From Camillea tinctor (Eukaryota > Ascomycota > Sordariomycetes > Xylariales > Xylariaceae), in the NCBI GenBank assembly GCA_022578605.1, contig MU394167.1, forward strand, positions 1-57,497: a stretch of DNA of 57,497 bases, written 5' to 3'. Position numbers and translations under genes: made by a program. The notes under the pieces are model-generated. The model did no database searches and was not told the DNA's origin. It saw nothing but the letters and a program-made list of their open reading frames with translations. This document shows positions 10,686 through 22,900 of the stretch, piece by piece. The first letter of the stretch is position 1; each line of letters opens with the position of its first letter.

Positions 10686-12342
10686 TTACAGCCTGGCCTT
10701 AGTTCTCCCTTCCTCTTCCTCTGCCCTTTTATTCAACCATTCCCACCTCTTGATCTTCGGAACCGTCATCGCGGCCCAGATATCAAGCCACTTCTTGTCA
10801 AATGGTGGCAGTGTCCTTCCTGAAGTTCCCGGGACAGGATCGCCGGCAATGAAGCGTAGTAGCTCGAAGAATGTCTCGTAGTCCGGTGCAATCGAGTAGT
10901 ACGCTTTCCCTCCAACGAGTCTTTCAGCCCGGTCCTTCTCCCAAGCCTTCTGTTCTGTTGTTGGGGGAAGCGGGCGGGCGCGGCCAGCCAAATGGCGAGC
11001 CACAGCCACGGCCTGCCACTCGTATACGCGGAAGGTAAAACCTCCACCTAGCTAAAACAACACGGTTATGTTAATTTCGAAATATGTTTAAAGGGAATTC
11101 ACCCTTATCTTCAATACTCACCATGCCCACAAAGGTCAAAGTCGGGTCTTCAATGTCCCAGGTGTGTTGGTATACTCCTGGCAAGCGGCGGTAGGCTTTT
11201 CGTATCCTCTCCTGCACGTGCGGTAGCCAAGGCAGACTGAAGGTATAGCCTGTACCATAAACAATGTGGTCGACATCGTCGAGGGACGTGTTGTCAGCGA
11301 AGAAGATGCGTCCCGTCGCTGGATCTAAGCGGGTAATGTCCTTCTTTACCACGACATGGGGATGTTTAAAAGGCGCCCATCCGAATGCTGGGATAGGTTC
11401 GCCTCTGATCGATGCAAAGACAGGGTGCTGCACAATAGGTAGGATCTCGTGTAAGATCTCGTGAGAAGAGACCGATGCACCCACTATGACAACGCGCTAA
11501 AAATGTTGGTTTAACTAAGAGGTTCGTAGTCTGTGGGTATAGTCATCGGAAGCTTACCTTACCCCTGAACTTCTCAGCACCTCGGAAATGCTTACTATGT
11601 AGAATTCGCCCCGGAAACTGATCGTCATATTCGATGAGACCCGGTGTATTGGGAAACCAAGGAACATTGTAATGCCCCGTACTAACAACCAATCCCTCGA
11701 ACTTCTCCTGCCACCAATAATTCTTCCCAAGCCTTTCCTTCCGCAAGGTAAGCACCCACTCATTTCCCTTTTTCTCTGCTAGTTCAACGGTGGTCCCGAG
11801 TTCAAGGAGCTTTTCATGACCACCGTGTGTGAAAATTGACTCAACCCAGTCCCGGATCTGCTCATGGTGACGGAACGGCGCGCCCGGGCCGTAATTCGTA
11901 AGTGTATACTCTGACAAGGTGTCCTGGAATGGCTCTTGGGTGTAGCTCATGATAGACGGATGGATATTGCTGTGGAGATTCTCATGCAAAGCCGTATCAG
12001 AGAATCGCACCTGGTGGCTGTTGACAGCCTCGGTCTTGGGCGTCTCTGTTGGCAAGTTCTCGGGGATTGGGACCGCAACGTCGGCATTACCATTAATAAG
12101 ATCCTTCAAAGATGGTATCTTCGCAGGAAGATGGGGAGTGTAGACCCTAGAAAGTAGTTGGTATGAAGCGACCGAAGAAGCGTACTCAGAGCGCCGGCAA
12201 CTAACCAAGTTCCGCCGATTTGGTCTCTACGGTCAAAGACACGGACTACGTCGAATGCTTGCTCTTTCAACAAAGCATCTGTAGCGATAGCGCCTGCAGG
12301 GCCGGCGCCAATGACGGCAACTCTACGAGCTATGGCTGGCAT
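10686..12342 (-). CDS. Flavin-containing monooxygenase (FMO-like), 4 exons
   Basis: Exons by my reading: 12342-12206, 12146-11558, 11496-11122, 11051-10686; introns of 59, 61 and 70 bp with GT-AG ends; 1467 nt, 488 aa. Marks of class B flavin monooxygenases: N-terminal FAD-binding VIGAGPAG (residues 10-17), IGGTW at the first exon end, the FMO-identifying pattern FPGRILHSKHF (FxGxxxHxxxF) at the end of exon 2, a second Rossmann turn IVGASVSSHE (residues 246-255) and the YGTGY motif (about 322). The second turn lacks the usual GxGxSG glycines, so NADPH binding may be altered. These enzymes use NADPH and O2 to oxygenate carbon or heteroatoms. It probably tailors the cluster polyketide. Confidence 0.87.
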
Positions 12343-13020
12343 TGTAATGCGTTTATCTGGGATCTTTTCGATATGACTTCCTAATATTCATGGACGGTAC
12401 ATTGCTACATCTAAGAAGCGTTTCAATTAATCTGGCCATTGCCATATATTTATCAGAAGTCTTTATCACAGTGATTGCAAGCTGCTAGCGGGGTTCTTGC
12501 ACAAGACGTACACCGGTGGCGCGTTTAGATGCAGCGAGCACGCAACACAACGCATCACGGTAACTCAGGGATTTATCAGAGCGAAGACACATCACGCCAT
12601 GTTGCAACATCAAAAAATTAAGTGCCTTTCGTTATGCCTTTCGTTAGAAAGGTTTACTTCCCCACCCGTGAAAGATATCATACCGTGCCTTCTGCGCTCT
12701 GATTGGTCATTTGAAAACCTCTTTTGATTGGTTACTAAGAAGTGCTTTTTATTGGTTGTAGGGAGGCATATTTTCTCGTGGTTCCCCATTCCTGGCCGGT
12801 TTATGTTGCAAGAAGAAAGAGTCCAAACCAGGAGCTACTATAGCAGCAAAATATGACATAGCTTATCAGGTGATATACGGGTATTTAAGTAGGCTAATAG
12901 AAATACTACGACAGTTCTTGGTGAAAAGTCAAATTAAAAAAATGATTATTATTGAGGAGGAAAAACTTATAATAAGGGCTTTAAAACGGTTATATATCTA
13001 TTAAAGCAGTTTAAAGTCGT

Positions 13021-15180
13021 TTAGTGACCTCTCTTAATATCGTCTGCGATCTTCTCCGCTACCATGTCTAGTGAGGGGTTAGCCAGGGGACCTTCCGTGA
13101 TAAGTGGTGACTTGACTTACAAATCGTGGCCTGAGGTACACAGGGGGTTAGGAACGGGAAGATAGAGGCGTCCACGACTCGTACTTGTAGATAATTAAAT
13201 TTTAGCATTTGGATAATATTTCTTAGAAGCCTGCCTAACTCTCTTTTGCTTTGCACTTACGATTATGTACCCCGTAGACCCGTGCGTGGTTATCAACAAC
13301 AGCGAACCTATCGTGAGCCTTGCCCATTTTACACGTAGAGGCGGCGTGGAACATAGTGTTAAAACTCTTCTTGATCTGTGCCAAAATCTGCTCGTCTGTC
13401 TGAACACTTGGTCCAGGGTAGTATTCATCTCCAATGGTAATTTTATTCAATTTCGGAGACTGAAGTATTTGTCGCAGTCTCTTGAAGGCACCAACCACAA
13501 CATCTGTGTCTTGCTGCTCTGTAAGCCAGTTTGGATTGATCAGTGGATGATCTCTCATGCTTGAAGAAGAAATGGTTACATTCCCCCTAGAGGCTGGCAC
13601 GAGAATCGTCCCCAGTAACGATGCTACCATAGTACCATTGTGGGGGACAGCCTCGTCTGCATACTCCTCATTTCCAATGTAAGACGGTGCCGCCACGAAA
13701 TGGACTTCGGGCCAGTCCCTTGGATATGATGAAAGTGCTAAATGATACCATCGTTAGAAAATGTTTTCGTGGGCCGTTTAGCAGAAGATATCTGTGTACT
13801 CACAATCTAGAATATCGGGCGCAAAACCCCGCCTAATATCCTGTGGTAGTTTCTCGAACCCGAAGAAGTCGCCGCCAGGGCTTGCCAGGAGTCCAGTCCT
13901 ATCTCTATTAAATTGCTCAACTGCCCTGTCAAGGACGTCTCGATACTCTAAAGAGGTAAAGGTTTGGAGATTCACCCTATACGAGATAGCAAATAGGACA
14001 TGGTCTTGCATGCCGTGTCCAACGCCAGCTCTATTCGCGATAACTGGGATTTTATGCTGTGAGAGGATTTCGGCCGGACCTACACCGGAAACCTGTAGCA
14101 ATTGAGGCGATTGGAAGGTTCCCCCTGAAACAATGACCTCACGCCTGGCTTTCAACGTAAAGTTTTCGCCGCCGCGGGTCACTTGGACGCCTGTTGCTCT
14201 TTTCTGTTCATCGAAGATTATACGCTCCGCTAGTGTTAAGTCGTACACGTGAAGATTATGACGATGTATCACGGGTCTCAAGTAGGCCTCGGCAGATGTT
14301 TCACGAAACCCCGTAGTGCCACTGATGGTGTTAGGCATCCAAGACGATCCCATCAAGTTGCCATTCAAAAATGTGTCCACTCTAGGTATACCGACAGCTG
14401 CCATTGCTTTAACGACCCAAGTAGCCCAGCTCTGAGAGTAGGCGCTGAAAGTAACGTCTAGGGGACCACCAACGCTCAATTCCTGGGCGCTCGTGGCTGG
14501 CGTAGCATTCGCAGCACGGGTGTCTCTAGCTGGGACGAAATTAAGGCTTTTGTGGTAGTATCTAACGACATTATCGTAGAGGAAGGAATCATCTCCTACG
14601 GCCTCTGCCCACATTTTAAACGCGCCTTTGCTTGGAAAGGCGTAGTTCATGTAATTTAGAGCAGTAGAACCACCAAGCTGATCTTGAGTTAGAGGAACTG
14701 GATAATAAACTTTTGACAATGGGACAATAATACTGACTGCTTTCCCTCGGGAGTAGTGGATTACTTGATTGTTGATGCCCTAGTATCTTGTTAGCCCCAT
14801 GTAATGAATAGGGGAAGCTTCAGGAGCACGCGGCGTACAGCTTGGGGTGTTGTCTCGAATCCCCATTCAATAGTGGGATTAGTTTGGTTCCTGGCTTTTC
14901 CAGAGTAGTAGTAGTCATATCCTGGAACTTGTGTTTCGTTTCCTACGACCTTTTCGGGCCAGGTTCCAGCTTCCACGATGGCAACTTTGACGTCGCGATC
15001 TTCAGACAGTCGAGAAGCAATGGTAAGGCCGCCGGCTCCTCCACCAATAATAACATAGTCATACATGCCGGCACGCTGCTGTAAGCTTTTGATGGTTTCT
15101 CGGTGAGGTAGCCCTGTTCCCAAGCTAGGCAGGCATACTGCAGCCAGAATGAGGAGTCTCTTGAGGTTGGTGGTAACCAT
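13021..15180 (-). CDS. GMC oxidoreductase, predicted secreted, 6 exons
   Basis: Exons: 15180-14839, 14779-14738, 14677-13804, 13737-13261, 13183-13121, 13067-13021; 1845 nt, 614 aa, with the TAA stop at 13021. Residues 1-24 are a plausible signal peptide (MVTTNLKRLLILAAV). FAD-binding GGGAGG lies at residues 46-51. The GMC signature RGKALGGSTALNYM appears only after joining exons 2 and 3, which supports that splice. The catalytic His is His550 in FHAASTCKMG. The second catalytic site, normally His or Asn 44 residues later, is Val594 (PCVPQAT). The family includes aryl-alcohol oxidases, glucose dehydrogenases and cluster enzymes such as PatE. Likely an FAD alcohol oxidase or dehydrogenase acting on a pathway intermediate, with altered chemistry or activity because of Val594. 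Confidence 0.88.
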
Positions 15181-16231
15181 GCTCACTGTCGTTTATGTTC
15201 ACAGTTTGTTTGCTACTAAAGGTTGTTGTTAGAGAAATATAAATTGGGAAAGGGATGAGAATATATGTGATTGAGAGTGAGCTGGGTATTATTCGATCTT
15301 GAGTACCTATATTTTGACCTGGCTCGGGGGGATGAACATATTTTAAGCCTGGGCTATCCCTCTCTTCTATGTTTTCACAGATAACTCAATTTAATGTGCT
15401 TGTATCCATTGTGAGAGACATGTCTTCCATCTAGTCCGCTACAATGTTTAGACCGAGAGTAACTACATGTTGATGATAACGTTGTTGAAGGAGTACCGTG
15501 CTATTCATAACTTACGGATAATTAATAACGTTGGTCATCGAAAAGACTGTTACTAGGTAAAATATAGGGTTGATTTATTAAATGAAGTTAATTTTTCTTT
15601 TAATATCGCCCACATATCACCCATAGACCTTTATGCCATTTTCCGCATTAGATTTATCCAAGCCTCGTTATTGAATTGAAAAAATCGAAAGTATGCCCCA
15701 TCCAGACAGGTTATAAAACTATAGTATCTGTAATTCCATGAGTTCTGCTAGAAACCCTGTGCGACTTGTACTACACATGGCTTGAGCTTGATAGCTAAAC
15801 ATTCGATCGAGCTGCCCTTTCCTCTCATCACACACGGTACGTATCACTTTGACAGAGACTATTTGATACTGTCACGTAGGCCATTGTGGCATCACTAATA
15901 CATCCCTTGGGATACACTTAACGGATCACTCTGGTCGTCTTTACGAATTATAGTATACGGATCCGTGTGAACGGAGATCATGGAGTGCAGTTTGTGGGAG
16001 ATCGATCGGCGAGTCCCGAGTATCTCCAAGTCATATCGAAGGGTACGTGTTACCCCTATCTTGTAACATAGGGGGCATGTTGCAAAACTTGTGTTACTTG
16101 CAGGTGTTAAAGTTCTGCCGTTGTGCTAGGTATCAAATTGAATAAAGTGAGCTTTATACCTACTTAATATATATAAAACATATTAAAATCGTTTTGATAC
16201 TTTAAACGTTTCGATGAGACCTTTATATATC
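15181..16231. other. Intergenic, no gene recognised
   Basis: Upstream region of the GMC gene followed by AT-rich spacer. Nothing recognisable; short ORFs only. Confidence 0.5.
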
Positions 16232-16504
16232 GAACTGGAGATAGAGGAGACCCCCTACCAACAGTTGTATGAGGCTGTGAGGGACTAGGGACAGTAGTCC
16301 CTAGTCTACGACACCCAACCATCATACCGTTTATTTGTAATAAAGTCATAAAAAGTCGAAAGCAAAAGAATTTATTGACCTTTGTTGTATAGTAACGCCG
16401 ACGTGCCATAATGATAAAAGAAACTATCGCAAACTTGTAATGCATCGCGAGCTATATATAAACAGAAATGCGGTCCCTAGTTCCCCTAGTCCCCACACCA
16501 ATAG
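16232..16504 (+). repeat. Dispersed repeat B, copy 1, with internal hairpin
   Basis: Very similar to 36254-36503 on the same strand, starting at gaactggagatagagg. It contains a perfect 10-bp inverted repeat, gactagggac (16283-16292) and gtccctagtc (16297-16306), around a 4-nt loop. This copy carries about 30 extra bases near its right end. No coding capacity. It could be a MITE or the remnant of a non-autonomous element. Confidence 0.6.
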
Positions 16505-16897
16505 GTTATTAAAACCTTTAAATGACCACACACGTAATGAGAGCACAAATCAAGCGCAATACCTAATCAGTCCAAATAGTTGGTATGTCGAGTATCTTGA
16601 TGGGCCTCACGGGAACTTGGATAACTACGGCGTTGTTGTGTGGAGACTAGAGCTTTAACTGCTTGTAATTCTGTCATATATTATACATAGGAACCATCTT
16701 CATACTGTAGGCAACACCATGTGACCTACGATTTTAGAGTATCACAACTGAAAGTACACTTATGTTTATTGACGTACCTTGGTATCATATCAAGGCACCT
16801 ATGATACGTTTTCCCCCATCCCTCTCTTGCACACTGTTATCTTTTTAATGTCCTTTACCCCACTCATATGATATTCTTTAAAAGAAAACCAGGATTC
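16505..16897. other. Intergenic, no gene recognised
   Basis: Spacer between repeat B copy 1 and the family A element. Nothing recognised. Confidence 0.45.
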
Positions 16898-17040
16898 TGC
16901 TGAAATAAGTGATAAGTAGTATCCGTCAAGGTACAGGTACAAGATGTATCCGCAGCTACATGTGTATAAGGCGCAGGTCCTCCCATTATCTAGAGATAGA
17001 TGTTCACCTAATCAAGCAACCTCATAACCTCATTTCAACA
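16898..17040 (+). mobile_element. Solo-LTR-like element, family A copy 3 (143 bp)
   Basis: Starts TGCTGAAAT and ends ATTTCAACA, a near-perfect terminal inverted repeat. It has the same length as the minus-strand copy at 7218-7360 and about 85 percent similarity by eye. GTGTATAAGG in the centre resembles an LTR TATA box. I see no matching target-site duplication. Confidence 0.65.
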
Positions 17041-17203
17041 GCTTTCTCTAGTATATGGGGTCTATTGTTTGCATCTTTAGATTCAGTGTTTCTAACTAGC
17101 ATTACGTATTTGCAAAATAAGCCAAACGACATAACTTATGATTTTTTTGTATGTTTGTTATTTTGTGTTCTTTATTAGTTGACGACCTAGTTGAGTAGCA
17201 TTG

Positions 17204-18162
17204 TCACATCGTTGCTGCTACCATGTCCTTAAACTTCTCCTTCCGTATAGACTCAAATGCGATAGCGTTCATCCGAGCATGGCCAACAGGAATATCATCG
17301 TCCCCTCGCAGGAGCCCGGCCCAGACATCACGGATGAAATCAGGAAGCGGCATCCCAAAGTTCGTGTTGCCATTCGCCCGCAGATCATCTTGTAACATGT
17401 GAAGCTCTGTCTGTACAGCCGGTGGTATGATTTCAATAACTTTGATGTGTGCGCTGCTCTTGTCGTGCTGAAGCTGTGCTCGTATAGACCATATGAGGGA
17501 ATGTAACGCCGCTTTGGTAGCGCTGTAATTGGCACATCGGGGCATAGGCACGAGGCCCAGTCCCGACGACACGGCTATGAGTGCTGCCGGATTCTGTGGC
17601 CCTTTCTGTTGCAGATGTGGTAACAAGAACGTTATCATAGCCACGTAGGACGTGTAATTGGTCGTGATCTCCTGATACACAAGAGGGAGGTTAACCTCTG
17701 TAGGCTTGGCAAAGTTTACGGGTCGTTGAATGCCCGAATTAAGCACCACGCAATCAAGCGACGGGTACGTGGTAGTGATGCTACAATTGGTAGTTAGTAT
17801 AAGGATAAAGCCATGTATCAAATGCTCTATGATCTAGCCTAGTCCCCCGGGAATAGGTTGTGTCGAAGGTAACCATTTAAGTGCAAAACGAGATTATTAT
17901 TCTAGATTGACTCTGGAACTTCTAGCATAACAATTATCACTTACCTGTCTACCCACGACTTGATGCCGTCAAGGTTCGTGATATCGAATTGCACAGCACC
18001 TGCCTTGTCTGGGCCGTGCTTAGCAACGAAAGCGTCGAGCCTTTCCTTGCGGCGACCGACTGCAATTACATAGCTCCCATTGGCGATCATACGCTCAGCT
18101 AGTGCGACGCCAATGCCGGCTGTACAGCCAACCATGAGAACAGTCTTGTATGGGAAGGTCAT
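17204..18162 (-). CDS. Short-chain dehydrogenase/reductase (SDR), 2 exons
   Basis: Exons 18162-17945 and 17780-17204 (intron 164 bp, GTAAGT...TGTAG); 795 nt, 264 aa. The ATG at 18162 (MTFPYKTVL) places the nucleotide-binding GCTAGIG at residues 12-18, the usual SDR position; no ATG further upstream is needed. Catalytic residues visible: Ser144/145 in AVSSG, Tyr158 and Lys162 in YSATK. The NNAG motif is LNSG. Classical SDRs use NAD(P)H to interconvert alcohols and ketones in the cytosol; this one resembles the DltE-like group. It lies between the GMC gene and the PKS on the same strand, so a role in reducing or oxidising the polyketide is likely. Confidence 0.87.
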
Positions 18163-19624
18163 CGTCAATTGACTCTGTAATGGGATCAAATTAGAATTAT
18201 CAATGATAGAATCAATCGATGATGAACAATCTAATGTCGCTTCTTCTCTGTTATGTGCACCCACATTCATGTGAGGGGTTCCTAGTACTTATTCTGTTTC
18301 CTGTGTCCTAACACGGTCGAGCATAGCTGGTTAACATATAGTAACACGATCGGCGCTCGAGGCAAAATCTTGATCTCTCACTAGCAGGTGAACATCGCTT
18401 ACTGATACCTGACTAGGTATAGAAATGGAAAGGAGCCGAGACAAGACATTCTCGCTATCCGGGTCGCATACTTAAGTCCGCCGTGTAGCATATTCTAAGA
18501 CAAAGCTGATCAAGATACGGCCGAAAATGACGGTTGGAAGCAATACTATGCATAACAGTATGGAATACGACCTAGACAGCCACTGGTTTCGCCCCTAATC
18601 AATTTGCTTGGGAATAGCAAGGCCGATTTACTCTGTGTAAAGTAAGTCCCATAAGCACCCCGAGCTTAATTATAAACTGTATGTCAAAGAAAATGTCACC
18701 ATGATTTTTTTTTTTTTTAAAAATTGTAAAAATAAAAATAAATTTTACTAAATAAAAATAAATTTTACTAAATAAAAATAAATTTTACTAAATAAAAATA
18801 AATTTTACTAAATAAAAAGTGGCAAATCGATACGCTAAGCAGTGTTGCTATAAACATAGCGACGTCGTTGATCTTGGCGATACCTAATACATAGTGTTAC
18901 GGCTCTGCGACGGAACATAGCCTCATATGCATGGATTAGGTTATCCGTGGTCCGTTGCCATTCTAGCCGCTGTTGGAAAAGGAGATAAGACGGGCGCCGA
19001 CAACTTGGCTTTCGGCCGCCGTCAATGGCATACCCGTTAACGCCGACCGAAGACCGAGCTAGCAGCGGCTGCCACGCGCCAATCGGTGGGCAGCCCCTGA
19101 TATGGCGTAGTTTATAGTTCTCCTATCTCCATACATAGGCGTCAGTCGGCAGCTTAAAAAATTAGAATCTAGGTAGTTTAGAAGGTAGCCAATACGCCAC
19201 CGTTATCAAACGTGATTAAATAGGTATTCATTATTTCTAAGTTATTATACTCTTGTCGGAGGCTGTGCTCTGTAAATGAAGTATTTTGGTAACAATCCGT
19301 AGTGAGCGATCTACCATCTTTACAGCCACCATACACTCCCATGCCCTGACTACTTTGCCTGCTAATATAAATTGACTAGTTAGGTAGTTAGGGAACTTGT
19401 AATCACACATATGCATCTCACAGCAGATTTCAAAACTATAACTCAAAGGTTGACCATGAGGTTTCAAGCTTTTGTAACATCGTGTTCGCCGATCTGAATG
19501 TTGCCGAAAGAGAAATCGTCGATCAATGTGTGCTCTGCCAAAGTGTAAATGCTTGTTTATTTATTTAATTGCTTAACGCCAGGGGGTTTCCTCGTGGCGA
19601 ACAACTTCTGGAACCCCCCCTCTT

Positions 19625-19669
<45 letters not shown>

Positions 19670-19965
19670 GGACATATTGGCATGTTAGGCTAGGCAGTTG
19701 ATCTACATACACCACAAATAGTGGCAGTATATTAGATAGTTCATTTAGCTCCTAAAGGCTACCATAACAGTAGCCTATCATAATACCTCATCTAATAACT
19801 CATATCCGTAGATCAAGGTTTTAATACGAGTCATACACGATATGGTTAAAGATTGATTACCATTTCAATCCAAAAATGAATGAATGGCCTTGATCCCTTC
19901 AGTAGTCACATTGTATATCAGAGAAGTCCTATCGAGAGGCTATAGCCATATAATTATCTCTTCCA
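18163..19965. other. Intergenic with two tandem repeats
   Basis: A 20-bp unit (aataaaaataaattttacta) is repeated 4.4 times at 18731-18818. An (AC)20 microsatellite spans 19627-19667. A GC-richer block (about 18870-19110) has no recognisable gene. The last part lies downstream of the PKS stop. Confidence 0.6.
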
Positions 19966-22900
19966 TCAGGAATCATTTGTCATCATCAGCTGCTCACATG
20001 CGAAGTCGTACGCTACCTCAATTGCTTGCCAGCCAACTTTGAGCTTATCCTCCCTTGGCCATAGATCGAATGCGTGGCCGCACTGCTCCGCGATGCGTAT
20101 ACCACATGGAATACCACGCTGACGGAGAGCAGCGATCGTCTTCTCGGACATCTGGTGCGGCAGCCAATCGTCATTGTCGCCATGAACCATGAAGGTCGGC
20201 GTGCGGTATGTACCTTGGAGGATGTGCCAGTAAGGGCTGCACTCTCTCACTCGTTCCACTGGCGGGGATGGCAGGGCTTTCCAGTCAGTCAGATCATCGG
20301 TAGAAACACGGCTCTTATGCGGTAATCCACGTATTAATACTTGGACTGCCTGCGCTTTCCAGTTCATGTGCAATATCAGTCGAGCGCGATCATCCTTTAA
20401 GGTTAATGATAGTCCGGCTCCTTTGTTGTTGCTCATCGGAGCGTACTCGAGAATCTATATATAGATAAGAGAGAGGTCAGGATAGGAAGATAGTACTAAC
20501 AGACGAGCTCATTGCCCTAGATCTAGCACTAAACTTACGGGTTTATCTTGTACGCTATCAAGCTCACCCCATATGTCGATTGGTTCTTCTTCAGCTGCGT
20601 TGGGGTATTGGGGCTGATTCCAAACTAGATAGTACCACAAGTTAAAATCCATCTGAGAACTTCAGAATGCCGGAAACGATACAGGAGATTGATGACTTAC
20701 AGTCGTCTTCCAAGTCACTCGGGGAATAAAATGGCAGAATAACATCTGGCGGCTGGATGCCCCTGGCTCTAGCAGTATATCCTAATGTCATTGCCAATTG
20801 ACCTCCGCTAGACCACCCAAGGGCAAGCAATTTATTAGGATCGATTGTCACCTTTGGGCCGGCCAAGTTTAAAAATGGCAGCGTCTCTTTTACCCATTCT
20901 AGGGCATCGCAGCAATCCGTGATAGGACCTTCAAAAAGCGTCGTCTCTGGGCATAGCCTATAGTCTATACTGACAGGAAGTAAACCCCGCTGTAGAAGAG
21001 TTCTCACATGCTTCATAGGAATATCTCGGCGAGAGAAGAGGAGATGCCCTCCCCCATGAATCATAAGTGCTATAGGGAGGGGGGGGGGGGGGGGGGGTTA
21101 GCTCGAATTTTCATGCTCTAGGGGAATGGATAAGGGGAATTGAGTGCTTTGTCTGTCATACCTATCGGTCTTCGCTTGGTAGGATCATCGGCAGTATTTG
21201 GAAAATAAACATCTGCCTTAAACTCAAGGTCACTTTCTCTCTTCCATATAAATGTCTCGGTCGGTATTCCCGCCCTCTTTGTGACACCCACAGAGAAGGA
21301 CGGTGATTTCTCTATGGCACCTTTAAACCCACAGATAACACGCATCGTTTGCGCTTCAGCACTGTCGCCATCGGTCCAGGAAATGTTATCAAATCCTGCA
21401 GCTCTTAGTGCTTGGTCCCAAAACCACTCGTCTGCAAGCGCATGCTGGCGGCCATCTTCGAACGCCCACCATCCTTCCAAGAGCCCATAGACGACATCAA
21501 ACCAAAGCATTCGTTTAGTGAACTCGATCAGACAGAAAATACCATCATCACATAGCAACGCCGCAATGTTTTCTGCGGAGGACCTTGCATTTTTCGTCGC
21601 GTGTATACAGTTGGTGGCTATGATGATATCGAACTTGCTTCGAAGTTCCGGAGGCGGCATTTGATTACAGTTGTAAGTAGCAAATCTCATACCATGTCGG
21701 TCTTTAAATGCTTCTTTTGCCTGGGTTACTAGTGCTAGAGAGATATCCGTGAATGTATATTCGAAATCGATGCCTCTATCGTTTAGATATTCGACTAAGT
21801 ATTTCGTAGTCCCTCCTGTACCTCCGCCAACCTCGAGGATCTTAAATGCGCGACCAGTGCTAGATAATGACATGGAACGCGCTAGAAAATCTGATAAGAG
21901 GCGTGTTGTTGCTTGGCACACAGGTGCCGTCTCATAAACGTCGGCCATGATCTCCCGGTTGACTTTGTTCGCGAATAAGAGCTTGATTGGATCTGTCTTC
22001 CCCGCCAGACACGAAGCAAGCTGGGACCCTGTAACGTTCAAAAGTTTTGTTTCCGATGAATGCTGGGGGTATTTCAGAATCATTTGCTTGAAGAGAGCCG
22101 CAGATGGGGTTGGATCAACTGCCTTCTCTGCTCTGTAGTAGGTATTGTCGGGCTGAGAGTATAGGAAACCACTGCCTACCATGATCTTGCGAAGCTGTTC
22201 CATCAATTTCTCGTGTTTCGGTAAGAAATCTACATGCGAAAGAGGCTGGCCGGGAGCAAGAGTGCTTATGTCACATCCCAGATCGCGGAAAGCCTCTATA
22301 ATATAGCTATTGACTAGCTTTAACTGCTCGGGATTTACGTTCTCCCAAAAGTCAGTGAACTTGGTCTGTTGGCCGTACTTATCGAAATCGAATCGGAGAT
22401 CTTCAAATACTAGTTGAGCTTCCCTCAATCCTTTAGTATTAGGCCGACCATACTCCTGGGCTATTTGCAAAGTCCCTAAACTGCTATTTGATATTGTGTC
22501 TTGGACGTTCCTATGAGTAGCCTGGTCTAGTGGTTGAGAGATTGAGGTGGCTGAACTAACGCTAGCATTATAAGTCGATGATAATCCGGAAGTATCATTT
22601 GGTGGCATCGAATCATATGACGTATCAATTACTTGTTCGTTGTTCCCTTGACTTCCGCTCCTGCAACCGAGGCCTTCTAGGCATCCCACAAGTGAATCAA
22701 AATCTGTGAGGTGCTCAAGCTCATCAAATGGCAATTCCACCTTGTAAAGATTTGAGATCTCGCTGATAACTTCGATAATCATCAATGAGTCTACTCCCAA
22801 ATCCTCAAGAACGGAATTTCCCTTGATATCTCCTTTCGGAACATCGGCAATGGTTTCCAATATGCCCCGAAGATCTTCATAAATGAGAGCTCGAACATCT

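Noticed and set aside
16002..18360. Two TCGN5CGA (AflR-type) sites at 16002-16012 and 18350-18360
   Set aside because: The motif has six fixed bases, so several hits are expected by chance in 30 kb; they are not concentrated in the divergent promoters.
19627..19667. (AC)20 array as a possible regulatory or CRISPR-like repeat
   Set aside because: Plain microsatellite without spacers. No CRISPR array exists in this eukaryotic window.
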